A stretch of DNA of 64,000 nt. It comes from CBDAQR01 sp965199055 (GTDB taxonomy: Bacteria > Pseudomonadota > Gammaproteobacteria > Pseudomonadales > Halieaceae). The position numbers were made by a program, and so were the translations under genes. This document shows positions 43,051-52,552 of this stretch, piece after piece. The stretch lies in contig CBDAQR010000003.1 in assembly GCA_965199055.1 (NCBI GenBank), positions 434,001 to 498,000 of the forward strand, written 5' to 3'. A model generated the notes under the pieces. The model was not told where the DNA came from and did not search any database. It was given only the letters and a program-made list of their open reading frames with translations. Position 1 is the first letter of the stretch; every line of letters starts with the position of its first letter.

Positions 43051-46000
43051 TTCGACTGCTGACTGAGAACGGCAGGCTTATTGGCCTGTTGGTCGCATTC
43101 GTGGTGGTCGCAGGGCTGGGTGCCCTAGCGACTCTGCCGGTAGCGGAAGACCCGCGCATGACCAATCGCTACGGCACAATCCTCACGCCCTATCCCGGCG
43201 CCAATGCCGAACGCGTGGAAGCCCTCGTCACGGAGAAACTCGAACTCAGCCTGCGCGAACTACCAGAAGTTAAACAGATTACGTCCACGTCGGGTAACGG
43301 CCTGTCATCGCTAATGGTCGAGCTGCGCCAAGACATCATGGAGCCCGATCTGGTTTGGTCTGAAGTGAGAGATCAATTGGCAGAAGCCGCTGTGGAACTG
43401 CCCGACGGCAGCCTTCCCAGTCAGCTACTCGATGATCGGGGTTATGCCTACACGATGCTGATTGCGCTGCGTGGAACGGATTCGCGACAGGTACCCCGCC
43501 AGGTGCTGCAGCGCTACGCACGCGAGCTGCAGAGCCGCATACGCGCTGTTACAGGCACCGATGTGGTGAATATCGATGGCGAGGTCGAAGAAGAAATACT
43601 GGTAAATGTCAGCAGCGCCGCCGCAGCGGCGGCGGGACAAACGGTAGAAACCATCGCCGCCTCCCTGGCGCGTTTTGATACCAAGGCGTCAGCCGGGTTA
43701 ATGGAAAACTCGACCAGCCGTGTGCAGGTGGAAGTGACCGGCGATCTCGACTCGGTTGACCGCGTTGCCCGCGTTCCACTGACCGGACGCGGTGAAGGGC
43801 AGGTGCTGAGAGTGGCAGACATTGCGACGGTCTCGCGCAGCCTGCGCACACCCGAGTCGGTCAAGGTTATTCGTGATGGCGAAGAACAACTGGTCGTCGC
43901 CGCACGCATGCTGGCCAGCGAGCGCATCGCCAGCTGGCACGGCCGCGTGACTAAAGCGCTGGACACGTTCGAAACGGCATTGCCTTCCAACATCGAGATG
44001 GAAGTCATCTTCGACCAGCGTATCTACACCGACGAGCGCATGGGTCACCTGATCGGCAATATCACCATCGGCTTTCTGCTGATTCTGGCCATCCTGTTCG
44101 TCACACTGGGCTGGCGATCGGCCATTCTGGTAGCGACCGCCCTGCCCCTCATGATGCTGTTCACCTTCATGATGATGAACTTCATGGGTGTACCCATCAA
44201 TCAAATGTCAGTCACGGGCCTTGTGGTGGCACTGGGCATCACCGTCGATAACGCCATCGTCATGGTAGACGATATCGCGCAGCGCAAGCGTGAGGGAACC
44301 GCGCCCACCGAGGCCGTGATCGAAGCATTGGCACACTTATGGCTACCGCTATTCGGCTCCACGGCCACGACGATTCTGGCGTTTCTCGCCATCTACCTTA
44401 CACCCGGTGGCGGCGGTGAATTCATCGGCGCCCTCGCCATCTGTGTAATTTTTTCTCTGATCGGCTCCTATCTCATCTCCCATACCGTGGTGGCGGCACT
44501 GGCAGGTCGCTTTGTGCAAGACGGCAGCCGTGCCGGATGGTGGAGCAACGGCCTGCAAACGCCGCGACTCGCCGCGGCGTTTCAGACACTGCTACGCAAG
44601 GCACTGCATAATCCGCTGAAGACACTCGGTATTATTCTTCTGTTCCCGATGGCCGGGTTCTATGGAATTACCACCGTGCCCGAATCCTTCTTCCCACCCG
44701 TCGACAGGAACATGTTCAACCTCGAGGTCACGCTGCCCACAAGGACCAGTTTCGAGCAAACGGAACAACTCACGCGCGAGATGGATGCAGCGATTAGACG
44801 CAAGACCGGCATCGAATCCGTTGACTGGTTTGTCGGCAAGAGCGCGTCGCCGTTCTACTACAACCTGATCGAGCGCAAGTTCGGCGCACAGAACTACGCC
44901 CAGGCCATGGTGCGCAGCGACAGCCCGGTGCGCACGGAACAACTCGTCAGGGAACTGGAGCAGGAGTTGCCTGAACTGTTTCCCGAGGCATTTATTCTGG
45001 TGCGCAAACTGGAACAGGGGCCACCAGTCTTTCAGCCCATTGAGATTCGGGTATTTGGCAGCGACCTGGTGGTGCTCGAAGAACTCGGCGAAGAGCTGCG
45101 CTACCACCTGAGCACTCTACCGGCCGTCACCGGCACCACGGCTTCGCTAGGTCAGGCCATGCCGACAGCGGTGTTATCGCTACGCGAGGAGATTCTGGCC
45201 TCCACCAGTTACAGTCCCATGGATTCGACACAAACACTGCGCACCAACCTCGATGGCATTGTTGTAGGCGCACTGCTGGAAGACACAGAAGAAGTTCCAG
45301 TGCGCGTGCGTATCGATGCGAACGAGCGCGGAGAGGCACGCAGCCTGGAAAGCCTCAACCTGATGATGAGTGCCCCGAGCGAAGAGGCGGGTTTTCTTCC
45401 TACGCCGCTACAGGCGATTGCCGAGTTGAACCTGGAGCCGCGAATCGTATCGATATCGCACCAGGACGGCAGACGGCTCAACACTATCGGCGGTTTTGTA
45501 CAGACCGGTGTGCTGCCAGATACTGTACTCACAGCATTGCAGGAGAAACTCGAAGAAGCGGATTTCAGGTTGCCGCCGGGTTACGAGTTACAGATCGGCG
45601 GCGAGGCGGAGGAGCGCGCCGAAACCGTGCGCGACATGATGGGACAGGTACCGCTGATTATGGTCATGCTGATCGTGGTGCTGGTGCTTTCGTTTAACTC
45701 CTGGCGCTTGTGCTTCCTGATACTGTTCGTCGCGTTCATGGCGGTCGGCCTGGGCATGCTCAGCCTGTCGCTTTCACGCAACGCCTTCGCCTTCCAGGTC
45801 ATCATTGCGCTACTCGGCCTTATGGGGCTCGCGATTAACGGCGCCATCGTCATACTGGCGGAATTGCGGGCAACGCCCAAAGCCATGGACGGGGATATCG
45901 ATGGCATCGTCGAGGCCGTAATGCACTGCGTGCGTCACATTACCTCGACCACCATCACCACCGTGGGAGGGTTCTTCCCGCTACTGATCGGCGGCGGGCA

Positions 46001-46157
46001 GTTCTGGCCGCCATTTGCCATCACCATGGCCGGCGGCACAGCGCTGGTAACACTGCTGTCGCTGCTGTATGTGCCCGTCGCGTTTCTGTTGCTAACACGT
46101 CGCTCACGCTTCGAGCTACTCAATACGCAGAACGTGCAGGGTGAGCCAACCGCCTGA
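43047..46157 (+). CDS. RND efflux pump permease, AcrB family
   Basis: A 1036-aa inner-membrane transporter of the HAE RND family with 12 helices and two large periplasmic loops. The TM4 proton-relay pair that is D-D in AcrB reads D401-N402 here (G-I-T-V-D-N-A-I-V-M), as in some other RND subgroups. The early P-Y-P-G-A-N-A-E-R-V-E and late G-G-F-F-P-L-L-I-G-G-G segments are typical. It should export lipophilic compounds under TetR control. No outer-membrane channel gene is nearby, so it presumably borrows a TolC from elsewhere. Confidence 0.93.
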   Translation: MIRLLTENGRLIGLLVAFVVVAGLGALATLPVAEDPRMTNRYGTILTPYPGANAERVEALVTEKLELSLRELPEVKQITSTSGNGLSSLMVELRQDIMEPDLVWSEVRDQLAEAAVELPDGSLPSQLLDDRGYAYTMLIALRGTDSRQVPRQVLQRYARELQSRIRAVTGTDVVNIDGEVEEEILVNVSSAAAAAAGQTVETIAASLARFDTKASAGLMENSTSRVQVEVTGDLDSVDRVARVPLTGRGEGQVLRVADIATVSRSLRTPESVKVIRDGEEQLVVAARMLASERIASWHGRVTKALDTFETALPSNIEMEVIFDQRIYTDERMGHLIGNITIGFLLILAILFVTLGWRSAILVATALPLMMLFTFMMMNFMGVPINQMSVTGLVVALGITVDNAIVMVDDIAQRKREGTAPTEAVIEALAHLWLPLFGSTATTILAFLAIYLTPGGGGEFIGALAICVIFSLIGSYLISHTVVAALAGRFVQDGSRAGWWSNGLQTPRLAAAFQTLLRKALHNPLKTLGIILLFPMAGFYGITTVPESFFPPVDRNMFNLEVTLPTRTSFEQTEQLTREMDAAIRRKTGIESVDWFVGKSASPFYYNLIERKFGAQNYAQAMVRSDSPVRTEQLVRELEQELPELFPEAFILVRKLEQGPPVFQPIEIRVFGSDLVVLEELGEELRYHLSTLPAVTGTTASLGQAMPTAVLSLREEILASTSYSPMDSTQTLRTNLDGIVVGALLEDTEEVPVRVRIDANERGEARSLESLNLMMSAPSEEAGFLPTPLQAIAELNLEPRIVSISHQDGRRLNTIGGFVQTGVLPDTVLTALQEKLEEADFRLPPGYELQIGGEAEERAETVRDMMGQVPLIMVMLIVVLVLSFNSWRLCFLILFVAFMAVGLGMLSLSLSRNAFAFQVIIALLGLMGLAINGAIVILAELRATPKAMDGDIDGIVEAVMHCVRHITSTTITTVGGFFPLLIGGGQFWPPFAITMAGGTALVTLLSLLYVPVAFLLLTRRSRFELLNTQNVQGEPTA

Positions 46158-46171
46158 GACGGCAATCAGGA

Positions 46172-47191
46172 TTAAAAGGTGATCATCACCTTGGCCGCCC
46201 GCTGAGGGTCTTTGGCGACGGCAAGCGCTTCCATAAAAGATTCGAGTGGAAAGCGGTGACTGACCAGGGGCGCTAGATCCACCTCGCCGCTCATCAACAT
46301 CTCTATCACTACGGGAAACTCTGTGGGGTATGCCATAGAACCGGTCAGGTGCAGTTCCTTCATCAGCAGCACCAGCGGATTGAGACTGATCGGGGCTTTA
46401 TGTACGCCGACAACGGAGATACTGGCGCCGGGCGCAGCAAGATCAATGGCCTGCTCCAGCACAGCGCCCACACCGGTTGCCTCGATATAGACATCGGTAG
46501 CTGGCAGTGGCGCACCCATGAGTTCCGCAATGCCGTGTTCGCGCTTAAGCACCTCAGCAAGATCATCCTTGCCGGCATGACAGACTGCCTTCGCGCCCAG
46601 TTCCAGCGCAATGTTCAGACGCTTCTCCGATTGATCGACCACTACGATCTTATCGATGCCGAAATAACGCAGCACCACGACGGCACAGAGGCCGATCGGA
46701 CCCGCGCCCATAACCAGCGCAGACTGCCCGGCTTCGACTCGAGACTGGTTAATGCCATGCATCGCCACCGATAAGGGTTCGATCAGGGCGCCCATCTCAT
46801 CGGTGATCGCATCCGGCAGCGGCAGAATCGCGTCGGCAAACGCTATTGCATTGCGCACCAGCAAGAAGGGCGAAAATGCTCCTTCCAACCCACCATTGCC
46901 AATGGCGGGTTCCGTGGCCATGGGGTTTACGGTCACACGTTGCCCGGGTTTGAGATGCTGCACGTTGGCGCCTACCGACTCAATCGTGCCGCAAAATTCA
47001 TGGCCTATCGGCATGGGAACACCGGGCGGCGTCAGAATGCCGCCCTGGGCGATATAGCCAAGATCACTTCCGCAGATACCGCAGGCGGCAACGCGCACCA
47101 GCACGTCACCCTCGCCTACGGTTGGAACGTCCACCTCGTCGATACGAACATCGTCGACATCGTGGATACGAACTTGCGGCATTGTACTCAT
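46172..47191 (-). CDS. Zinc-dependent alcohol dehydrogenase (MDR), no structural zinc site
   Basis: A 339-aa medium-chain dehydrogenase. The catalytic zinc site is intact (C40 in A-C-G-I-C-G-S-D, H64 and E65 in G-H-E-F) and the NAD fold starts G-A-G-P-I-G-L. The lobe that usually carries four cysteines for structural zinc is replaced by N-P-M-A-T-E-P-A-I-G-N-G-G-L, without cysteines. It resembles butanediol, threonine or sorbitol dehydrogenases. Substrate unknown. Convergent with the RND pump and 42 nt downstream of the sat gene. Confidence 0.88.
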   Translation of the reverse strand: MSTMPQVRIHDVDDVRIDEVDVPTVGEGDVLVRVAACGICGSDLGYIAQGGILTPPGVPMPIGHEFCGTIESVGANVQHLKPGQRVTVNPMATEPAIGNGGLEGAFSPFLLVRNAIAFADAILPLPDAITDEMGALIEPLSVAMHGINQSRVEAGQSALVMGAGPIGLCAVVVLRYFGIDKIVVVDQSEKRLNIALELGAKAVCHAGKDDLAEVLKREHGIAELMGAPLPATDVYIEATGVGAVLEQAIDLAAPGASISVVGVHKAPISLNPLVLLMKELHLTGSMAYPTEFPVVIEMLMSGEVDLAPLVSHRFPLESFMEALAVAKDPQRAAKVMITF

Positions 47192-47233
47192 CGTATTAAC
47201 CGTCGCAAGACGGCTGGCCGTCGGTCGCGAGCT

Positions 47234-48421
47234 TTAGCCGTCGATACTCTGGTAGTAGTCCGAGAGAATCTTGGCGACTTCCGGACGAGAGAACTCGGGC
47301 GGCGGCGCAATGCCTTTACCCAACATCTCACGCACAGCAGTTCCACTCAGAAGCACGAAGTCTTCTTTGCTGTGGTCTGGCGCGTCCTTCATCATCACTA
47401 CCCGATCCAGCTTCTTGCTATAGGCAGTGTGGTCGGCCTTGTAGATTTCCAGTTCCAGGGAACCCTCAGGCACTTCTTCATCAAAAATCGTCTGCGCATC
47501 AAAACCGCCGTAATAATCGCCAACACCCGCGTGATCGCGTCCCACAATCAAATGGGTACAGCCACAGTTCTGGCGGAATACGGCATGCAACACAGCCTCG
47601 CGCGGGCCAGCGTAGAGCATGTCGAAACCATATCCCGTGACCATTACGGTGTTGGGCGGGAAGTACACTTCTACCATCTTGCGGATGGAGGCATCACGCA
47701 CATCGGCCGGAATATCGCCCGGCTTCAGTTTACCCAGCAGCATGTGGATCAAAATACCATCGGTGCCCAGGTCATCCATCGCCATACGGCAAAGTTCTTC
47801 GTGGGCGCGGTGCATTGGGTTGCGGGTCTGGAAAGCGACGACCTTCTCCCAGCCATGCTCGGCAATTTCGTTGCGAATCTCGACTGCGGTGCGGAAGGTA
47901 TCCGGAAAGTCAGTCTGGAAATAGGAGAAATTCAGCACCTGGATAGGACCAGACAGCAGCGTATTACCCAGACCGGTGAACGTCGCCACACCAGGGTGGT
48001 TCTCATCCAGGGTGCGGAAGATGTTCTCCGCCATACCCTTGATCTGCTCATCGGAAACAGCCTCTACGGCCTCGACATCCATGATCGCAAGTACCGGGTT
48101 GCCTTCCACGTTGGGGTCACGCAATGCAATGCGACTACCCGCTTCTACACCGGTTTCGTTGGTCAAATTGACTACCGGTACTGGCCAGAACAAGCCATCA
48201 ACGGTCTGCATTTTTTCAGCAACGCTCAGCGCGTCGGCCAGATTCATGTAACCGGTCAGCGGGTTGAAATATCCGCCGCCCATCATCACGGCGTTAGCGG
48301 CAGCCGCGGAGTTCAACAGGATAGAAGGCAGATTCTCTGCCTCAGCCACTAGCGCGTGGCGCTTCTCACTGTCGTATTCGAACAGCGGATTCAGTTCATC
48401 GGAGCCGTGGGGCTTAATCAT
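47234..48421 (-). CDS. sat: Sulfate adenylyltransferase (ATP sulfurylase)
   Basis: A 395-aa single-chain ATP sulfurylase that makes adenosine 5'-phosphosulfate (APS) from sulfate and ATP. The two nucleotide motifs are plain: F-Q-T-R-N-P-M-H-R-A-H and G-R-D-H-A-G-V-G-D-Y-Y-G. It follows cysC by 25 nt on the same strand, so together they convert sulfate to PAPS. The opposite strand carries a long open frame that is only a shadow of this gene. PAPS could feed assimilation or the sulfotransferases encoded 2 kb away. Confidence 0.95.
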   Translation of the reverse strand: MIKPHGSDELNPLFEYDSEKRHALVAEAENLPSILLNSAAAANAVMMGGGYFNPLTGYMNLADALSVAEKMQTVDGLFWPVPVVNLTNETGVEAGSRIALRDPNVEGNPVLAIMDVEAVEAVSDEQIKGMAENIFRTLDENHPGVATFTGLGNTLLSGPIQVLNFSYFQTDFPDTFRTAVEIRNEIAEHGWEKVVAFQTRNPMHRAHEELCRMAMDDLGTDGILIHMLLGKLKPGDIPADVRDASIRKMVEVYFPPNTVMVTGYGFDMLYAGPREAVLHAVFRQNCGCTHLIVGRDHAGVGDYYGGFDAQTIFDEEVPEGSLELEIYKADHTAYSKKLDRVVMMKDAPDHSKEDFVLLSGTAVREMLGKGIAPPPEFSRPEVAKILSDYYQSIDG

Positions 48422-48446
48422 TGTGTCTCTCCTACACTCTCAATGC

Positions 48447-49064
48447 TTATTGGTTAATGATGCCGCGCTCACGCAGCACCGCCAGAATCGCGTCCACCTC
48501 TTCCTGCAGAGACTGCTGATCGGAGTGCAGATGAATCTCAGGCTTGTCGGGGGCTTCGTAGGGGTCGTCGATACCAGTAAAGTTTTTGATCTCACCGGCG
48601 CGTGCCTTCTTGTAAAGGCCTTTTGGATCACGGGCCTCTGCCGCTTCCAGTGAGCAGTCGACGAAAATTTCGATGAAATCCATGCCTGCTTCTTCGTGCA
48701 GCGCGCGCACCTGGTCGCGATCAGCGCGGTAGGGGCTGATGAAGCTGCTTAATGCAATCTGGCCGGCATCGACGAACAGCTTGGCCACCTCGCCAATACG
48801 GCGGATGTTTTCGGTACGGTCTTCTGCGGAGAAGCCCAGGTTCTTATTGATGCCCATACGAACATTATCGCCGTCCAGACGATAGGAGAGGATGCCCATC
48901 TCATGGAGGGTACCTTCCAGTTCAACAGCAACCGTGCTTTTGCCACTACCGGACAGGCCAGTAAACCAAAGGGTTGCACCTTTGTGGCCCAGCAGTTTTC
49001 CGCGGTGCTCGCGAGTGATATCACCCTCGTGCCAGTGTACGTTTGTCGCCTTCTGTTCAGCCAT
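48447..49064 (-). CDS. cysC: Adenylylsulfate kinase
   Basis: A 205-aa APS kinase that phosphorylates APS to PAPS. P-loop G36-L-S-G-S-G-K-S-T44, the F-I-S-P-Y-R-A-D-R-D loop and the lid segment Y-K-K-A-R-A-G-E-I-K-N-F-T-G-I-D-D-P-Y are all present. First gene of the cysC-sat pair, divergent from a LysR regulator with a 12-bp palindrome between them. Confidence 0.95.
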   Translation of the reverse strand: MAEQKATNVHWHEGDITREHRGKLLGHKGATLWFTGLSGSGKSTVAVELEGTLHEMGILSYRLDGDNVRMGINKNLGFSAEDRTENIRRIGEVAKLFVDAGQIALSSFISPYRADRDQVRALHEEAGMDFIEIFVDCSLEAAEARDPKGLYKKARAGEIKNFTGIDDPYEAPDKPEIHLHSDQQSLQEEVDAILAVLRERGIINQ

Positions 49065-49139
49065 GTCAGCTACCTGCTTGTGATTAAAAGAGGGGCAAGC
49101 CTACGCCCAATGCATCTCCATGTAAAACAGGATATTCTG

Positions 49140-49151
49140 GATACATGTATC
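49140..49151. promoter_or_regulatory. Palindrome between cysC and LysR gene, probable LysR box
   Basis: GATACATGTATC is a perfect 12-bp palindrome in the 134-bp divergent gap. LysR regulators bind dyads built as AT-rich half-sites in such gaps. A site 48 bp before the LysR ATG suits autoregulation and control of cysC. Confidence 0.5.
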
Positions 49152-49198
49152 GAAAAAATAGGTAGACTAAATTAGCCCGCTCACCGGAGCAGTCGATC

Positions 49199-50080
49199 AT
49201 GAAATTTACCCTACGACAGTTACAGATATTTCTGGCCGTGTCGCGCAGCGAGAATATATCTCGCGCAGCAGAGCAGTTGCATATGAGCCAGTCGGCCGCC
49301 AGTGCAGCTCTGCTAAACCTGGAGGAGGCCTACGACGTGCAGCTCTTCGACCGGGTGGGCAACAAACTCTCGCTTAATGCCATTGGCCGCACCGTGCGCC
49401 GCGAAGCCGAGAATTTGCTGGCCCATGGCCAGCGCTTCGAACAGGTACTCAAAGACCACCGGGAGATGGGTCACCTTAAGGTGGGCGCCAGCTTTACCAT
49501 CGGCAATCACCTGGCCACGCGCTATCTCGCCACCTACATGGCGGAGTATCCCGATGCCGATGTGCAGTTGGATATCGCCAACACCCCGGATGTCGTTGCC
49601 AAAGTGCTCAATTACGAAGTCGATCTAGGCATGATTGAGGGTGAGGTGCAGCACCGTGAACTGGAACTGATACCCTGGATCGAGGACGAACTGGTTGTGT
49701 TCTGTGCCGCCAACCACCCGCTGGCGCGCAAGCGCTCGCTGAGCACACGCGATATCAAGGAAGCGACCTGGATCGTGCGCGAGCCCGATTCCGGCGCGCG
49801 TCACACCTTTGACAGAGCTTTAGTCGGGCTACTACCTGAAATGGATATACACCTGGAGTTCAAGCACAACGAGGCTATAAAGAACGCAGTAGAGGCCGGC
49901 CTCGGCATTGGCTGCCTGTCGCGCATCGTACTGGAGCGCAACTTTGCCAACGGCGATCTGGTACCCCTGAAACTACCCAGGCGCGACATGCGGCGCACCT
50001 TTTACTTTGCCCTACCCAAGGATCGCTTCCAGAAAGAGGCGGTTGAATCCTGGATGACTACCTGCAGAGACCTGTCGTGA
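49199..50080 (+). CDS. LysR-family transcriptional regulator
   Basis: A 293-aa LysR protein. The N-terminal winged HTH (residues 1-60) contains S-R-A-A-E-Q-L-H-M-S-Q-S-A-A-S-A; the effector domain (about 90-290) contains V-D-L-G-M-I-E-G and E-A-G-L-G-I-G-C-L-S-R. By position, divergent from cysC-sat, it probably regulates PAPS or cysteine metabolism, perhaps like CysL or CysB; the effector is not readable. GGAG precedes the ATG. Its stop lies 7 nt from the end of the convergent sulfotransferase gene. Confidence 0.92.
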   Translation: MKFTLRQLQIFLAVSRSENISRAAEQLHMSQSAASAALLNLEEAYDVQLFDRVGNKLSLNAIGRTVRREAENLLAHGQRFEQVLKDHREMGHLKVGASFTIGNHLATRYLATYMAEYPDADVQLDIANTPDVVAKVLNYEVDLGMIEGEVQHRELELIPWIEDELVVFCAANHPLARKRSLSTRDIKEATWIVREPDSGARHTFDRALVGLLPEMDIHLEFKHNEAIKNAVEAGLGIGCLSRIVLERNFANGDLVPLKLPRRDMRRTFYFALPKDRFQKEAVESWMTTCRDLS

Positions 50081-50087
50081 ACCGGGC

Positions 50088-51362
50088 TCAGCCGCGGCGA
50101 ACTGCGGTCTCATAGGGAATGTCGTAGCGCTGACGATAAAACATTAAGGTCTCATCCACAGCGGCGCTCTCCAGGCCAAAATCTTCCAGCGCATATTTGT
50201 GAGCACCGTGCTTGTGCTGGGCATTGCTTTCAATCCACGCGCCCATTGCGGTAAGCGCGTCTTCACTGAGCTCCATACCGAGCCAGGCGTAGAGGCGCTG
50301 CACCACGGCACGCCAGTCGCTGCTGATATCGGCGTAGAGCGCGTCGAACTGCTGCTGCTGGGGAATCTGCGTGTCTCGCAGGTTCATGGTCTTGTGAAGC
50401 ATGCGCTGCACCTTCTGGTACCAGTCAGCACCGATCACCTGCGGGTCGAGGTGATCGCCATCGCGCACCACAGAATTCCAGGCCATAGAGCAGATCGACC
50501 CCATAGTCTTTACCGGGTCGCGATGCGCAAACACCAACCTCGCGTTGGGAAACACCTTCATCAGTGCATCCAAATCCTGCATATGCTGCGGCGTTTTGAG
50601 CACCCAGGGCTTGCCCTCCGGATCATCGCGAAACCAACTGATGATCTTTAGCAAGGTCACCATGTACTCATAGGCCGGCGTCTGGTCGTGGGTCATCAGC
50701 CACTCCGCAAAGCTGGGCACCGGTGTAATCACTTCAAATATCTGGCTGGAGAAGTGGTGCTGCAACAAACCCACCTCCTCCTCTACTTCATTGGCACCCA
50801 GCGGATGCACCGCGGCCACCTGCGGGCTCATGTACAGCACGGCTTTCAGCGCCTGCTCGATATTGGTCTCGCGGGGATCAGGAGTCGCGCCGGCGCTATC
50901 GGGCCAGGGCACCGGATGCACCGACTCCCAGGACTTCATATGCAGGAAGCGCGAATCAGCCGCGAGCAATCGATGCAGTCGGGTGGTACCACTACGCGCG
51001 AGACCGACAATCACAACGGGCGCGGGCATTGGCCTTTCCAGTATTTCTGGATGCTTGACCAATAGGTCCTGCGCTAACAAGCGATTGCGCAGCAAACGCA
51101 CCAGCGATTGGCGGGTCAGCATTCGACCCAAGGGATTAAGATCCGCTTCATGTTCAAGCGAGCGCAACAGCACACGCATGGGTTCGACAAAGCTGTCGTC
51201 GCCGAAATCCTTGAGACCACTTTGCTTGCGCGCCGCAGCGATAAGACTGTTTTCATCGAGGCGCGCCCGCCCAATACCCCAATCGTTGAGTGGACGCAGC
51301 AGGCCATTGGCGATGCGCAGCGGCCAGCGTTGGTAATGTCGGGGCGGGGGCAATCCGGCCAT
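50088..51362 (-). CDS. PAPS-dependent sulfotransferase (PF13469 type)
   Basis: A 424-aa sulfotransferase. The 5'-phosphosulfate loop is V-V-I-V-G-L-A-R-S-G-T-T-R-L-H (about 116-130), and the 3'-phosphate site is F-A-H-R-D-P-V-K-T-M. It transfers sulfate from PAPS to an unknown hydroxyl. It is a paralogue of the next gene upstream, with which it shares the F-x-D-D-S and S-L-E-H-E-A segments. Its ATG shares a base with that gene's stop (TGATG at 51360-51364). Last gene of the long leftward run. Confidence 0.88.
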   Translation of the reverse strand: MAGLPPPRHYQRWPLRIANGLLRPLNDWGIGRARLDENSLIAAARKQSGLKDFGDDSFVEPMRVLLRSLEHEADLNPLGRMLTRQSLVRLLRNRLLAQDLLVKHPEILERPMPAPVVIVGLARSGTTRLHRLLAADSRFLHMKSWESVHPVPWPDSAGATPDPRETNIEQALKAVLYMSPQVAAVHPLGANEVEEEVGLLQHHFSSQIFEVITPVPSFAEWLMTHDQTPAYEYMVTLLKIISWFRDDPEGKPWVLKTPQHMQDLDALMKVFPNARLVFAHRDPVKTMGSICSMAWNSVVRDGDHLDPQVIGADWYQKVQRMLHKTMNLRDTQIPQQQQFDALYADISSDWRAVVQRLYAWLGMELSEDALTAMGAWIESNAQHKHGAHKYALEDFGLESAAVDETLMFYRQRYDIPYETAVRRG

Positions 51363-52525
51363 CAGTGATTCTCGATAAACGCCGCCCGATAGCGGGCGAA
51401 CTGCTCGGCCAACGCTGGCTCGGTAAAACCAAACTGCTCGAGCGTATATTCATGGGCGGGCCTGAGGTCGCGCTTGTTAAAATCCTGCCATTGCCGCATC
51501 TCCGCCTGCGCCTCTGGCGTGAAGTCCATGCCGATGAAGTCGTAGACCTTCTGTATCTCCTCCAGGGGCTGACTCACGGTGTCGCGAAACCACAGGTCGA
51601 GAAAGCGTTCCTCGCCCAATTGGGCACGCACATCCATCGTGTGGTTCATGCCGTTGGCGAACTTACGCGCCCACTGCCGTCCCACTTCGACTGGATCTGC
51701 ATCGTCGGAGTAAATGCACCATATCTCAGAGATCATGCTCGCTAAGGACGGAATGGTATCGAGTGGATCACGGTGAGACTGCACGACCTTGGCGTCCGGG
51801 AAAACTTTGAATATGAGATCCATATAGTGCAGATGGTGAGGCGCCTTGATCGTCCAGCGCTCCGCCTGCTGACCGGTCTGCTTCTTCTGCCACTGCAGGA
51901 ACTGCAGCAGCAGTTTGAGGTATTCGTACCCCGGCGTGTGGTCCTGCGCCTCGATCCAGGCGTCAAAGCTGGGAAGGTTGGCAAAGGATTGAATGTTGAA
52001 GCTGTAAAACGACTGCTCCAACAGCATAATGTCTTCATCCGGACCCATCGCATCCATGGGGTGCACACTGAGCAAATCCGGATTGGCATCCAGCATTGCC
52101 TGCATCTCCGCCTTGCCATCGACAACCCGTTGATCGAGACCGGCAGGATCCCAGTCCAAGGCCGGACAGGGAAATCGCGTTTCAAACCAGAGCGGTGCAT
52201 ACATGCGGTGGTCAGCCGCGATAGTACGGTGCAGCATCGTGGTGCCCGTACGGGGCAGACCAACAATCACCAACGGCTCGCGAATGGTTTCGTCCCTGAT
52301 CTCCGGATGGCGCTTGAGCCACTCCACCAGCCGCAGCCGGGTGGACAACACTTCCACAACCCGTTGGCGCAACACCGCCGTACCAATGTCATTGAGCCGC
52401 GCTTCATGCTCCAAGGAGTAAAGCAGCTTCTCCAGCGGCAGACGATAGCTATCATCGCCGCTATCGGTCAGGCCATCGACCGCCTGCGCCTCGGCCACCA
52501 GGGTATCGGGATTCCAGTCAGTCAC
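51362..52525 (-). CDS. PAPS-dependent sulfotransferase (PF13469 type)
   Basis: A 387-aa sulfotransferase starting at GTG 52525. The phosphosulfate loop V-I-V-G-L-P-R-T-G-T-T-M-L-H lies at about 86-99, and the 3'-phosphate site is Q-S-H-R-D-P-L-D-T-I. It is followed directly by its paralogue, suggesting duplication followed by different acceptor specificity or a heterodimer. The DUF1214 gene is 27 nt upstream in the same direction. Acceptor unknown. Confidence 0.88.
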   Translation of the reverse strand: MTDWNPDTLVAEAQAVDGLTDSGDDSYRLPLEKLLYSLEHEARLNDIGTAVLRQRVVEVLSTRLRLVEWLKRHPEIRDETIREPLVIVGLPRTGTTMLHRTIAADHRMYAPLWFETRFPCPALDWDPAGLDQRVVDGKAEMQAMLDANPDLLSVHPMDAMGPDEDIMLLEQSFYSFNIQSFANLPSFDAWIEAQDHTPGYEYLKLLLQFLQWQKKQTGQQAERWTIKAPHHLHYMDLIFKVFPDAKVVQSHRDPLDTIPSLASMISEIWCIYSDDADPVEVGRQWARKFANGMNHTMDVRAQLGEERFLDLWFRDTVSQPLEEIQKVYDFIGMDFTPEAQAEMRQWQDFNKRDLRPAHEYTLEQFGFTEPALAEQFARYRAAFIENH

Positions 52526-52552
52526 TTACTGCTTACTCTCCATTCAGGTGTG

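Noticed and set aside
46940..48352. 470-codon open frame on the plus strand
   Set aside because: It lies antisense to the unmistakable sat gene and to the end of the alcohol dehydrogenase gene, and its translation shows no recognisable domain. It is a codon-bias shadow.
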